Below are positions 18,473 to 27,487 of a DNA stretch of 64,000 nt, one piece after another. Origin of the DNA: Microbacterium oleivorans NBRC 103075 (GTDB lineage: Bacteria; Actinomycetota; Actinomycetes; Actinomycetales; Microbacteriaceae); the NCBI RefSeq assembly GCF_001552475.1, contig NZ_BCRG01000014.1, positions 1-64,000 of the forward strand, in the 5' to 3' direction. The first letter of the stretch is position 1; each line of letters begins with the position of its first letter. The position numbers were made by a program, and so were the translations under genes. The notes beneath the pieces are model-generated. The model worked only from the letters and a program-made list of their open reading frames with translations, was not told the DNA's origin and made no database searches.

Positions 18473-19377
18473 CAGTTCTCCGAGCGGCCCAGCCGCCAGT
18501 ACCCCATGAACGCGACGGCGCGGCGATCGACGCCGACCTCGCTCACCAGGTGGCGTCGCAGTGCCTTGATAGCGGATGCCTCACCGGCGAGCCACGCGTA
18601 TAGGGGAGCGCTCTTGAGAGCCGCACCACCCTTCGCCGTGCGCGGGACCTCCCACAGGATGTCGTGGTCTACGTCGATCTCCTCGACTTCGGCTCCGATC
18701 CCGCGGGGAGCGAGCCGAGAGGCGACCTCGGTGACCGCGGCGATGAGGTGATCGTGGCGGCAGTGCTCGCCTTCCCGCGCTGCCGTGATGAGCTCGAAGC
18801 CGGGATGCGCGGGGAGGTAGGCGATGTCGTCGGGATGCGGGACCTCGAGGACCACGACACCGCGGGCGTCGGCGGGCAGCTGCTCCAGGATGCGCGCGAT
18901 CGCGGGCGCGGCCGTCTCGTCTCCGGCGAGGAGGATGTTCTCGGTTTTCGCCGGGGGCACGAAGTCGATGCCGTAGTTGACGCCGGTGTGGGCTGTCGTC
19001 GGTGCGAGGATCAGGACTTCGTCGCCTGCCTTCGCATCGGCGATCCACGCCGAGGCGGGGCCCATCACATCGTGGGCGACCATGTCGATGTCGACCTCGT
19101 GGTCGGCATTACGCACCGCTCGGGTCGTGTAGGTCCGCATGACGGGACGGGCGTCGTCGGGGAGGGCACGCCATTGGTCGTACCAGTCTTCGCCGGTCGG
19201 CATCGACTCGATGGGGGCGGTGGGTGTGGGGAAGAGGACCTTCACCCGCTGATCGAAGCCGGGGTCACCGTAGACCGACAGTGCCGTGTCTTTGAAGGTG
19301 AATCGACGGAAGCTCGGGGTCACGTCGGCGACGGACGCCACCGGTGCGCGGAAGAAGGCCATGGTGCTCTGGGTCAT
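18472..19377 (-). CDS. Siderophore-interacting protein (ViuB/SIP flavin reductase family)
   Basis: A 301-residue NAD(P)H:flavin oxidoreductase-type protein that releases iron from imported siderophores by reduction. RTYTTR (81-86) is the FAD-binding motif, LAGDETAAPAIARIL is the conserved central block of the SIP family, and AGEASAIKALRRHLV plus FMGYWRLG close the protein. It is the last gene of the ferric-siderophore uptake operon, 15 bases after the ATPase. The start at 19377 has CGGAG upstream. The substrate siderophore cannot be told from sequence. Confidence 0.92.
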   Translation of the reverse strand: MTQSTMAFFRAPVASVADVTPSFRRFTFKDTALSVYGDPGFDQRVKVLFPTPTAPIESMPTGEDWYDQWRALPDDARPVMRTYTTRAVRNADHEVDIDMVAHDVMGPASAWIADAKAGDEVLILAPTTAHTGVNYGIDFVPPAKTENILLAGDETAAPAIARILEQLPADARGVVVLEVPHPDDIAYLPAHPGFELITAAREGEHCRHDHLIAAVTEVASRLAPRGIGAEVEEIDVDHDILWEVPRTAKGGAALKSAPLYAWLAGEASAIKALRRHLVSEVGVDRRAVAFMGYWRLGRSEN

Positions 19378-19392
19378 CGGTCACTCCGTGGA

Positions 19393-20217
19393 TCAGCGGG
19401 CAGCGCCGTCGAGCGGCGCGGGGACGTGGTGGCGACCGATGGGAAGAACCAGCGGTCGACCCGTGAGCGGATCGGGGATGACACGGCTGTCGAGGCCGAA
19501 CACCTCCCGGACCGTCTCGGCGGTGAGTACGTGCTCGGGCTCTCCCGAGGCGAAGATGCGACCCGCTGACATCGCGACCAGGTGATCGGCATAGCGGGCG
19601 GCCAGGTTGAGGTCATGCAGCACCATGACGATGGTGGTGCCGCGGGTGTGGTTCAGGTCGGTCAGCAGATCGAGGACGTCGATCTGATGGCTGACGTCGA
19701 GGAACGTGGTCGGCTCGTCGAGGAGCAGGACGTCCGTCTGCTGGGCGAGCGCCATCGCGATCCAGACACGCTGGCGCTGGCCGCCGGAGAGCTCGTCGAC
19801 GGGCCGATCGGCGATCGCCACGATGTCGGTCGCTTCGAGGGCCTCGGCGACAGCGGCATCATCGGCGGGGGTCCACCGCGCGAGCGGGCCGTGGTGCGGG
19901 GTCCGGCCACGGCTCACCAGGTCGGACACCGCGATGCCCTCGGGTGCGATGGGCGATTGCGGCAGCAGGCCGAGATCGCGCGCGACCTGCTTCGTCGGCA
20001 TCCGATGGATGTTCTTGCCGTCGAGGAGGACCTGTCCCGCTTTCGGGGAGAGCAGGCGCGCCATCGCCTTGAGGAGCGTCGACTTGCCGCAGGCGTTCGC
20101 GCCGACGATCGCCGTGACCTTGCCGGCGGGAACGGTGAGATCCAGTGTGTCGACGATGATCCGATCGCCGTACGCGAGCGAGATCCCCTCCGCGGTGAGG
20201 GTGCGGTGGGCGGTCAT
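19393..20217 (-). CDS. Iron-siderophore ABC transporter ATP-binding protein
   Basis: A 274-residue FecE/FepC-type ATPase. Walker A is GANACGKST (39-47), the signature is LSGGQRQRVWIAMALAQ and Walker B is VLLLDEPTTFLD; the alanine-cysteine Walker A variant is common in this family. It powers the two permeases encoded just upstream. ATG at 20217 overlaps the permease stop by four bases (ATGA). The upstream open frame reaching 20700 is inside the permease and is rejected. Confidence 0.94.
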   Translation of the reverse strand: MTAHRTLTAEGISLAYGDRIIVDTLDLTVPAGKVTAIVGANACGKSTLLKAMARLLSPKAGQVLLDGKNIHRMPTKQVARDLGLLPQSPIAPEGIAVSDLVSRGRTPHHGPLARWTPADDAAVAEALEATDIVAIADRPVDELSGGQRQRVWIAMALAQQTDVLLLDEPTTFLDVSHQIDVLDLLTDLNHTRGTTIVMVLHDLNLAARYADHLVAMSAGRIFASGEPEHVLTAETVREVFGLDSRVIPDPLTGRPLVLPIGRHHVPAPLDGAAR

Positions 20218-21263
20218 AGGGTGCCTCCCGAGCGGCTGCTGCGGATGAGAAGGAAGATGAGGTACGGCGCGCCGAGCACACCCGTGACGACGCCCACAGG
20301 CAGGCGGAGTCCGAGGAGGTACTGCCCGACGAAGTCGGCGACGAGCACCAGGAGGGCACCGAACAAGCCGGCGACGAGGACAGGGGAACCGACGGGTCCC
20401 AGCATCCGTGCCGCGATGGGGCCCGCCAGGAACGCCACGAACGAGATGGGTCCGGCCGCGGCGGTCGCGAACGCCAGCAGGGTCACGGCGGCGACGATGA
20501 GCATGACGCGCCGGCGCTCGACGGGCACGCCGAGCGCCGCGGCGGTGTCGTCGCCAAGTCGCATCAGCTCGAGGTCGCGCGCGAGCCAGAGGATGACGGG
20601 GACTCCGATCACCACGACGACGGCGAGGGGGACGGCCTCGTTCCAGGACGCGCCGTTGAGGTTGCCCGTGATCCAGCGCATCGCTGCCTGGAGATCCCAC
20701 TCCGCGGCTCGCGACAGGACGTATGCCACGACGCTGTTGAAGATCGCGGCGACGCCGATTCCGATGAGGATGAACCGTGCGCCCGCCCCGCCGTCCTTGA
20801 ACGCCAGGAGGTAGATGGACAAGGCGGTGACCAGCGCGCCGACGGTGGCGATGATCGCCACCGGGGTCTGATCGAGCGAGAGGAAGACGATGCCGACGAC
20901 GGCGGCGGCGCTGGCGCCCGCGTTGATCCCGATGATGTCGGGGCTGGCGAGCGGATTGCGGAGCATGGTCTGGAACACCGCACCCCCGATGCCGAAGCAG
21001 GCGCCTGCGAGCAGGCCGACCGTCGAGCGGGGGAGTCGGAGCTCACCGACAGTGAACGAGGCGCCGGGGACGAGCTGACCGGTGATGACGCCCCAGACCT
21101 CGGCGAGGGAGTAGAAGGTCTGTCCCACCATCAGCGACACGAGGTAGGTGGCCGCGACCGCGATCACGAGGATGCTCGTGACGACCACGCGTCGCCGCGC
21201 CCTGCGGGCTCGGCCGCGCGTGACGAGGTCGAGTGTCGACGGCTGAACGGATGCCGCGGTCAC
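20214..21263 (-). CDS. Iron-siderophore ABC transporter permease (FecCD family), second subunit
   Basis: A 349-residue permease of the BtuCD/FecCD fold with about nine to ten hydrophobic helices. LRLPRSTVGLLAGACFGIGG and RNPLASPDIIGINAGASAAAV are family hallmarks, and GPISFVAFLAGPIAARML is the coupling region that contacts the ATPase. GTG at 21263 overlaps the preceding permease stop as GTGA; the longer open frame to 21431 lies inside that gene. It should pair with the other permease as a heterodimer. Confidence 0.92.
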   Translation of the reverse strand: MTAASVQPSTLDLVTRGRARRARRRVVVTSILVIAVAATYLVSLMVGQTFYSLAEVWGVITGQLVPGASFTVGELRLPRSTVGLLAGACFGIGGAVFQTMLRNPLASPDIIGINAGASAAAVVGIVFLSLDQTPVAIIATVGALVTALSIYLLAFKDGGAGARFILIGIGVAAIFNSVVAYVLSRAAEWDLQAAMRWITGNLNGASWNEAVPLAVVVVIGVPVILWLARDLELMRLGDDTAAALGVPVERRRVMLIVAAVTLLAFATAAAGPISFVAFLAGPIAARMLGPVGSPVLVAGLFGALLVLVADFVGQYLLGLRLPVGVVTGVLGAPYLIFLLIRSSRSGGTL

Positions 21264-22306
21264 AGTGCACGCATCTTCTGTCGACGCACGATGGCGATGA
21301 AGAACGGGGCCCCGATGAGCGCGGTGACGACACCGACCTCGACTTCCTGCGGCGGCGCGATCACGCGGCCAACGACGTCCGCGATGGTGAGGAGGCCGCC
21401 ACCGACGAGGGCGGAGACGGGCAGGAGCCACCGATGATCGGGTCCGACGAGAAGCCGGCAGACGTGCGGGACGATGAGGCCGACGAACCCGATGGGCCCC
21501 GCGACGGCGGTCGCCGCTCCGCAGAGGATGACGGCTCCGACCGCGGCCAGCAGCCGTGCCGTCTGCACACGCTCGCCGAGGCCCGCGGCGAGGTCGTCGC
21601 CGAGGGCCAGAGAGTTCAGACCCCCGGCGGACGCGAAGCAGATCACGGCGCCGACGAGGAGGAACGGGATGACGAGAAGGATCTTGTCGGGGGATGCCCC
21701 GCCGACTCCGCCGATCTGCCAGAACCGGAAGACGCTCATGACGTCGATGCGAGGGAGCAGGATGGCGCTGATCAGCGAAGTGAAGGCGACCGCGGTCGCG
21801 GCGCCTGCCAGTGCGAGCTTCAACGGGCTGGCGCCGCCCCGTCCGAGAGATCCCACGGTGTAGACGAACACCGCGGCGACGGCGGCGCCGAGCATGGCGA
21901 GCCAGATGTAACCGAAGGCATCCGTGATGCCGAAGAAGGCAAGCCCGACGACGACGGCGAGGGAGGCGCCCCCGTTGATCCCGAGGATCTGCGGGTCCGC
22001 GAGGGGATTCCGCGTCACGCCCTGCATGACCGTTCCCGCGATGGCCAGGGCCGCTCCGATGAGCAGGGCCAGGAAGGTCCGAGGCACGCGCTTCGCGACG
22101 GCGGCCGCGGATGCTGTGTCGACGTTTCCGGACAGCCCCGCCCAGATGTCGTTGATGCTCACCGACCTCGCCCCCAGCGTCACGGACAGAACTGCAGCCA
22201 CCGCCACGAAGGCAACGAGCACAAGCAGCCAGATCACACGCCGACGCCGCGGTCGCCGTCGAAGAGACGGGACCGCGGCGGCGGTGGGAGTGAGGGTGGT
22301 GGGCAC
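21260..22306 (-). CDS. Iron-siderophore ABC transporter permease (FecCD family), first subunit
   Basis: A 348-residue FecCD permease. After a strongly basic N-terminus ([10 protein letters not shown]) come about nine to ten membrane helices, with VPRTFLALLIGAALAIAG, RNPLADPQILGINGGASLAVV and the coupling segment GPIGFVGLIVPHVCRLLVG. The start is GTG at 22306, 20 bases after the binding-protein gene. It overlaps the second permease by four bases. Confidence 0.92.
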   Translation of the reverse strand: MPTTLTPTAAAVPSLRRRPRRRRVIWLLVLVAFVAVAAVLSVTLGARSVSINDIWAGLSGNVDTASAAAVAKRVPRTFLALLIGAALAIAGTVMQGVTRNPLADPQILGINGGASLAVVVGLAFFGITDAFGYIWLAMLGAAVAAVFVYTVGSLGRGGASPLKLALAGAATAVAFTSLISAILLPRIDVMSVFRFWQIGGVGGASPDKILLVIPFLLVGAVICFASAGGLNSLALGDDLAAGLGERVQTARLLAAVGAVILCGAATAVAGPIGFVGLIVPHVCRLLVGPDHRWLLPVSALVGGGLLTIADVVGRVIAPPQEVEVGVVTALIGAPFFIAIVRRQKMRAL

Positions 22307-22326
22307 GTCGATGGGACCGGAAGGGC

Positions 22327-23364
22327 TCAGGAGGCCTTCTTCGCCGCCTCCGCGAGCATCTTGATGAACTCGGAGGTGTGGGGATCGGTGATCGAGAGCG
22401 GGCTCGGGTTGGCTGCCGCCGCGAGCGAATCGTTCACCGACGGCAGGACCACGACGGCACCGTTCTTCACCGCGGGGATGCGGGACAGGAGCGGGTCCGC
22501 CTGCATGGCGGCGAGCGTGGAGTCATCGCCGTACGTCACCAGCACCTGGAGGTCGCTGAACCGCTCGATGTCCTCGGTGCTGTTGACGATCCAGAACTCC
22601 TTCGAGCTCTTCGACTGCTCCTCGACGGTGGTGGGGGGAACAGTGCCGAGATCCTTCAAGAACTTCGCGCGGGGGTCTTCCAGCGTGTAGAAGCCGATCT
22701 GGCTGAGGTTGCTCGGGTCGAAGGAGCTGAACATCGCCTTCTTTCCCGCGATCTCGGGGTACTTCGCGACCTCGTCATCGAGGGTCTTCGTCAGCGTCGA
22801 CACGAGGTCTTCCGCCTGGGTCTTCAGGCCGAGCGCGGTGCCGTTGGTGATCGTCATGTCCTGCCACGTCGTGCCCCACGCGACCTTCGGGTAGGCGACC
22901 ACGGGCGCGATCTTGCTCAGCTTGTCGTAGTCCTCGCGGGTCAGTCCCGAGTAGGCGGCGAGGATGACGTCGGGCCGGGAGTCGGCGACTCCCTCGAAGT
23001 CGATGCCCTGAGCCTCGTCGAACAGGGTGGGCGTCTTGGCGCCGAGCTCCTTGAGCTTGTCCTCGACCCAGGGAAGGACACCGTCTCCGTCGTCATCGCC
23101 CCACGTCACCTTGGGCATGCCCACCGGCACGACGCCCAGGACCAGGGCGGCCTCCTGGTTGCCCCACGCCACCGTGGCGACGCGCTCGGGCTTCTTCGCG
23201 ATGGTGGTCTCGCCGAACGCGTTCTCGATGGTGACGGGGAATGCACCGGCGGCACCTGCAGTCGATGAGCCACCACCCGCGGCCGGAGCGGCGTTGGTCG
23301 CGCAGCCGGTCAGGACGAGGACGGATGCTGCGGCGAGGGCGAGTGCAGTGCGGATGCGAGGCAC
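22327..23364 (-). CDS. Iron-siderophore ABC transporter substrate-binding lipoprotein
   Basis: A 345-residue type III (FecB/FhuD-like) binding protein. The signal peptide ends in the lipobox LTGC with Cys21 as the lipid-attached residue, followed by a flexible Gly/Ser/Ala linker and a periplasmic-binding fold (IENAFGETTIAKKPERVATV, then DVILAAYSGL). It captures ferric siderophore outside the membrane. GTG at 23364 has AGGAG upstream. First gene of the uptake operon, with a DtxR/IdeR-like box 23-41 bases before the start, which predicts iron repression. Confidence 0.92.
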   Translation of the reverse strand: MPRIRTALALAAASVLVLTGCATNAAPAAGGGSSTAGAAGAFPVTIENAFGETTIAKKPERVATVAWGNQEAALVLGVVPVGMPKVTWGDDDGDGVLPWVEDKLKELGAKTPTLFDEAQGIDFEGVADSRPDVILAAYSGLTREDYDKLSKIAPVVAYPKVAWGTTWQDMTITNGTALGLKTQAEDLVSTLTKTLDDEVAKYPEIAGKKAMFSSFDPSNLSQIGFYTLEDPRAKFLKDLGTVPPTTVEEQSKSSKEFWIVNSTEDIERFSDLQVLVTYGDDSTLAAMQADPLLSRIPAVKNGAVVVLPSVNDSLAAAANPSPLSITDPHTSEFIKMLAEAAKKAS

Positions 23365-23386
23365 GGAGGTCTCCTGAGGAAAGTGA

Positions 23387-23405
23387 TTAGGGTCGCCTAA
23401 CCTTA
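23387..23405 (-). promoter_or_regulatory. DtxR/IdeR-type iron box of the siderophore operon
   Basis: On the minus strand the 19-mer TAAGGTTAGGCGACCCTAA matches the known DtxR/IdeR consensus TTAGGTTAGGCTAACCTAA at 16 of 19 positions. It lies just upstream of the binding-lipoprotein gene, where a bound repressor would block transcription when iron is plentiful. Confidence 0.8.
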
Positions 23406-23436
23406 CCCCGAGTGCAGCGGCTCCGGAAACCAGAGG

Positions 23437-25995
23437 TCACCTGTGAGAGGCAACCTTGGGCGTCGTCCGCCGGCCGAACGCTCGCATCGTTTGCCGAGCC
23501 GTGAGAGTGGGCAGGTAGGCGCGAGCCAGTGCCAGCCCGATCGCGGGAAGGGCGAGCGGGTCGGCGTATACCAGGTGCAGTCGGCGGAATTCCGGCCGGA
23601 ACTTCGTCTTGAACCGCAGGAGCGAACGGAACCCGTAGACCGGTTCCAGCGATCGGCTGAGAACCGCCAAGATGGCGCGCAGCGAGGCCGACTGGCCGTC
23701 CGGATCCACGTCGACCGCGAGGGGAGCCCCTGACAGGCTGACGAAGTCGAGACTTTCCTCACCGGCCTGCAGGATCGTCCGCGCGATCAGGAACTCCATG
23801 ACCCCGTTCATGCTGTCGGGTGCCCGCCGCATGAAGTCGAGGGTCCAGCCTCTGACTCGACCGTCGTGGAAGGTGGGAAGCCAACTCGTCACGGCGTGGA
23901 CCCGGTCGTCACTGTCGACCGCGATCATGAGCATGACGTCGCTGTCGAGCAGTTCATCGAACCCACCGAGGGTGAACCCCATCTCGGGGAGGTCGCGTTC
24001 GGCGACCCAGAGCTCGGAGATCTCGCGCACCTGCGCGGCGTGACGAGCGGGGAGGTCGCGGAATCGCATCCAGGATGCCGACAGCCCTTCTTTCTCGGCA
24101 CGATTGATCGCCGTCCGGATGTCCTTCATCTTCCCGCCCTGCAGCGACCACCCGGTGGGACAGATGACAGTCTCCTCCGCGACGGCGATGGATCCGTATC
24201 CGCGAGCGACCAGCTCGCCGCGCAGGTCCTCGGTGACGGAGTAGAAGGCGACCGTCCACCCGTGGTGAGCGCAGTAATGGGCGAACGCTTCGGCGACGGC
24301 GGCCTCGCCCCCGGCTGCCACGATCGGGTCGCCGGTGGTGATCGCGACATTGTTGATCACCCGGTAGGCCACGGCGCCCCCGTCCGGCGCGAACCAGTAG
24401 TCGTTCCCATCCCACGTCGCCATCCACGAGAGCGTGCTCACCGAGCCTGCCTTCAGCAGTCTCAGGACGCGGGTGCGCGCCGAACCGTGTGCGGTGTCGA
24501 TAGGCGAGCTGTTCTGCATGCCCCGATAGGCGATGACGATCAGGATGACCCAGAACAGCGGTCCGACCCCTTGTGAGGCCGCGATCGCGACCGGGCCCGT
24601 AGCCACCATGTCCACCGGCTCGAAAGCCAGGAAACCCACGGGGATGAAGTGCTCAGGCAGGTCAAGGATGAGCGCCGCGAATGATGCCGTGGGTGCGAAC
24701 TGATCTCGAGCCGCCCACGCCACGGCGAGGAACGCGCCGGCCGTACCCACGAACGTCAGGAGTCCCAGCCCGACGAAGCGCAGAGCCACGCGGCCGGCAC
24801 TCGAGGCCGGGAAGAGCGGGCGCGCAAGGACCAAAACGATCGCGAGTCCCGCAGGTACCAGGGTCGCAACGAGGTCGAATGCTCCGAACTCCTCCGCGGC
24901 GGCCGACTGGAACCGCGTGTACTGGGCCGAGGCCAGGAGGGGGAGGAAGCCGTAATAGACGGCGGCAAGCACCGCGAACAGGACGTTGAGGGCGATGGCC
25001 AGATAGAGACCGACGCGGCGGCCGCGGTAGATGCCGCGTGCGGCGAGGAGCATCGCGACGAGAGGCAGCACGGTGACGAGGACAGCACCCGGCCCGTCGA
25101 GTCGGGTCAGGGCCACGGCATCCAGGCACTGCCTTGTGAACTCACCGGTCTCGCACCTGGCCGCGACGAAGGCAGGATCGTGCAACGGGTCGCGGAAGAG
25201 CGAGCCCAGGGGGTTGAGGACCCCGGTGCTGTGAGGCGCGAGGATCGAGACGACAGGGCCGAGTGCGGTCACCGCGATGACCGCCGACAGCAGTGTGCGC
25301 GCCTCGCGTCGACTCGCGCGCGGGCGGGTGATGCCGGGGCGGCGATGCGCGAGCAGGACGCCGGCGAACACGCCGGCGATACCCGCCCCCAGGCGGTACT
25401 GGTCCGCCGGCGCACCCGCGTACAGGACCAGCACCGCCAGGACGGCGAATCCGATGATCCGTACCCGTCGACGCAGAAGCGGACGCGCGAACGCGCTCGC
25501 CGCCATGATGGTGCCGGCGACGGCGATCGTCGGGTCGAAGACGTGGTGACCGCGTGTCGCCTGTGCACCGTAGAGGTTCGAGACGAGACCGAGCGCCTGC
25601 GCCGACAGCCCCAGCGTGACCCCGATCACGGTGACGGCGGCGAACACCGCGAGAGTGCGGAGGTGGCCCATGCGCCGTTCGCTCCAGCCGAGGCCCAGAA
25701 TCACGGCAAGCAGGGTGGGGAGGAGGCCGCCCGGCTTCGGGACGAAGAAGACCGCGGTGAACACCGACAGCCAGTCGTGGCCCAGGAGAACGGTGTCGAA
25801 CCCGGTCGATGCGATCGCATCGAGAGTGCGGCGGAACTCCCCGTCCGGGCGCGTGAAGCGGTAGACGCTCGCGAGGGCGACGACGGCGGCGATGGCCCAC
25901 GTGACCGGGACCGTGCGAGCGATCCGTGTCGCGGCATCCCAGGTCGCGCGGTACCGCCCGGCAGTCGGCGCGGCGGTGGTCGCGGGCGATGTCAT
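23437..25995 (-). CDS. Aminoacyl-phosphatidylglycerol synthase-like membrane protein (MprF/DUF2156)
   Basis: An 852-residue protein. The first 490 or so residues are a multi-helix membrane region. From about 505 to 830 lies a cytosolic DUF2156 (LPG synthase C-terminal) domain with WSLQGGKMKDIRTAINRAEK, EMGFTLGGFDELLD and FDRVHAV-like acyl-acceptor features (here SDDRVHAVTSWLP). The family transfers an amino acid from aminoacyl-tRNA to phosphatidylglycerol, lowering surface negative charge. Which amino acid is used cannot be read from sequence. ATG at 25995 overlaps the upstream esterase stop by four bases, so the two are one unit. Confidence 0.82.
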   Translation of the reverse strand: MTSPATTAAPTAGRYRATWDAATRIARTVPVTWAIAAVVALASVYRFTRPDGEFRRTLDAIASTGFDTVLLGHDWLSVFTAVFFVPKPGGLLPTLLAVILGLGWSERRMGHLRTLAVFAAVTVIGVTLGLSAQALGLVSNLYGAQATRGHHVFDPTIAVAGTIMAASAFARPLLRRRVRIIGFAVLAVLVLYAGAPADQYRLGAGIAGVFAGVLLAHRRPGITRPRASRREARTLLSAVIAVTALGPVVSILAPHSTGVLNPLGSLFRDPLHDPAFVAARCETGEFTRQCLDAVALTRLDGPGAVLVTVLPLVAMLLAARGIYRGRRVGLYLAIALNVLFAVLAAVYYGFLPLLASAQYTRFQSAAAEEFGAFDLVATLVPAGLAIVLVLARPLFPASSAGRVALRFVGLGLLTFVGTAGAFLAVAWAARDQFAPTASFAALILDLPEHFIPVGFLAFEPVDMVATGPVAIAASQGVGPLFWVILIVIAYRGMQNSSPIDTAHGSARTRVLRLLKAGSVSTLSWMATWDGNDYWFAPDGGAVAYRVINNVAITTGDPIVAAGGEAAVAEAFAHYCAHHGWTVAFYSVTEDLRGELVARGYGSIAVAEETVICPTGWSLQGGKMKDIRTAINRAEKEGLSASWMRFRDLPARHAAQVREISELWVAERDLPEMGFTLGGFDELLDSDVMLMIAVDSDDRVHAVTSWLPTFHDGRVRGWTLDFMRRAPDSMNGVMEFLIARTILQAGEESLDFVSLSGAPLAVDVDPDGQSASLRAILAVLSRSLEPVYGFRSLLRFKTKFRPEFRRLHLVYADPLALPAIGLALARAYLPTLTARQTMRAFGRRTTPKVASHR

Positions 25996-27299
25996 CGGTC
26001 CAGTCCCCAGTGATCGGCGATGAGAGTGAGGCCCCGAGCGAAGATCTGCCTCCACGCATGGGAGTCGTGGGCGGTGTTCGGCACCTCGATGTAATGGGTG
26101 GTCATGCCGGCCGCGCGGGCGTCCGACGCGAGTGTCTCGATGCCTGGCTTGAAGCGGACATCCAGCGCTCCGACGCCCAAGACCGCGATCGTGTCCTTGT
26201 AGGGTGCGTGGGCGGTCATGATCGCAGCGGGCGCGGCAGCGGCGAAGGCTGCCGCGTCGCCACCGAAACCCTCCGCGATGGTCTTCTCATCGGAGCCCAG
26301 CGAGGGGTGCAACTGACCGGACGCGTCGAGGATGGCATCGAACAGTTCGGGATGTTCCGCCCCCAGCTGACTCGCGCACGTTCCGCCCTGGGAGAGCCCG
26401 CCGACACCCCACGAGCCGGGTGACAGCGTGGCGTTGAGGTGCGTCCGTATCCAGTGCGGGACGTCGACCGTCAGGTACGTGGCGGAGTTGCCCGCGCGAG
26501 CGGAGTCGATGCACATCGGATTGATATCGGGCGATCCCAGCTGGTCGGGTGAGACGACGATCGGGGCGAGACCGCGGTGCTCCGCCGCGTAGGCATCGAG
26601 GTGTGCGCCGAGACGATCGACCACGAGGGGGTTCTCCGGGCGGCCCGGCTGACCCGACATCATGATGAGGACGGGAAGGCGAGGAGGGTTCCGGGTGAGC
26701 GCTGCGGGCGGCAGGTAGACCACGGCGGGTCGAGCCCGAAATCCCGACACCGTCCCCGGGATGTCGACCGAGCCCAGCGCGCCGCGCGACGGCATGTCCG
26801 CGGGGGGTCGCCACGAGTCGATCGTCGGGGCGTCCGCTCCTGCCCGGGCCGTCGATGGGAGCCCCTCTTTCACGGAGCTGATGCCCAGGGCGCTTCCAAT
26901 CGTCGGGTACTGGCCGAAGTCGACGTTCACTCCCATCGCGGCGGTTCCGACGAAGAGAGCCGCCGCCAGGACGCTGCCGATGGCCCGTCGCCAGGTGGAA
27001 CGGATGATCGACGCCACGGCGAGGCCGACGCCGACGAAGCCCGCGATGATCCAGCCGCGGACGACGGGCGTCAGGTCGGCGTCGAACAGGTCGAGCCGAT
27101 CGGACAGGAGCCAGGTCAGTCCGAGGCCGATCACCCCTCCGCCCACCGCCGACACCGCGGACACCGCCGCCCAGGACATCCGTCGCCAGCGTCGCGAGGG
27201 ACGCCGGACGAGGAGCAGGACGAACGCGGCACCTGCGAGGAGATAGGTGACGATGACGACGGGTCCGTCGGTGATTCCGACTCCCAGCAGAACGTTCAT
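25992..27299 (-). CDS. Membrane-anchored alpha/beta-hydrolase esterase coupled to the MprF-like gene
   Basis: A 435-residue protein with about four N-terminal membrane helices (to about residue 125), then a putative-esterase (esterase D/tributyrin esterase-like) domain. The nucleophile elbow GLSQGG is near residue 300, DASGQLHP follows the strand, and TAHDSHAW offers the catalytic histidine. ATG at 27299 has AAGGAG. Overlap with the aminoacyl-PG synthase-like gene suggests it may hydrolyse aminoacylated lipids, as reported for hydrolases encoded beside such synthases in other Gram-positive bacteria. That role is inference. Confidence 0.82.
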   Translation of the reverse strand: MNVLLGVGITDGPVVIVTYLLAGAAFVLLLVRRPSRRWRRMSWAAVSAVSAVGGGVIGLGLTWLLSDRLDLFDADLTPVVRGWIIAGFVGVGLAVASIIRSTWRRAIGSVLAAALFVGTAAMGVNVDFGQYPTIGSALGISSVKEGLPSTARAGADAPTIDSWRPPADMPSRGALGSVDIPGTVSGFRARPAVVYLPPAALTRNPPRLPVLIMMSGQPGRPENPLVVDRLGAHLDAYAAEHRGLAPIVVSPDQLGSPDINPMCIDSARAGNSATYLTVDVPHWIRTHLNATLSPGSWGVGGLSQGGTCASQLGAEHPELFDAILDASGQLHPSLGSDEKTIAEGFGGDAAAFAAAAPAAIMTAHAPYKDTIAVLGVGALDVRFKPGIETLASDARAAGMTTHYIEVPNTAHDSHAWRQIFARGLTLIADHWGLDR

Positions 27300-27433
27300 G
27301 GTGCTCCTTCGCACCCAGTCTGGTTCCCGCGGGCCTCTGAACCCGACCATCGACGCCACATCGCGGCGATCTCATAGTCGAGGCATAGGAACGGGCGCGA
27401 ACAGGTGCGGCCGGGCCGTGCATGCGGCCGCCG

Positions 27434-27439
27434 TATACT
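27434..27439 (+). promoter_or_regulatory. Probable -10 of the ABC-F gene
   Basis: TATACT lies about 49 bases before the GTG at 27488. No -35 is visible in the GC-rich sequence upstream. The predicted leader of about 42 bases holds no strong ribosome site. Confidence 0.45.
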
Positions 27440-27487
27440 GGGGGTTTGGCCACTCGGCCGCCCTCCCTCGAAGAACGGACGTCTGCT

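Noticed and set aside
27300-27433. Attenuator with upstream open frame for the ABC-F gene
   Set aside because: The predicted leader is only about 42 bases and has no complete small frame with a ribosome site or clear hairpin pair.
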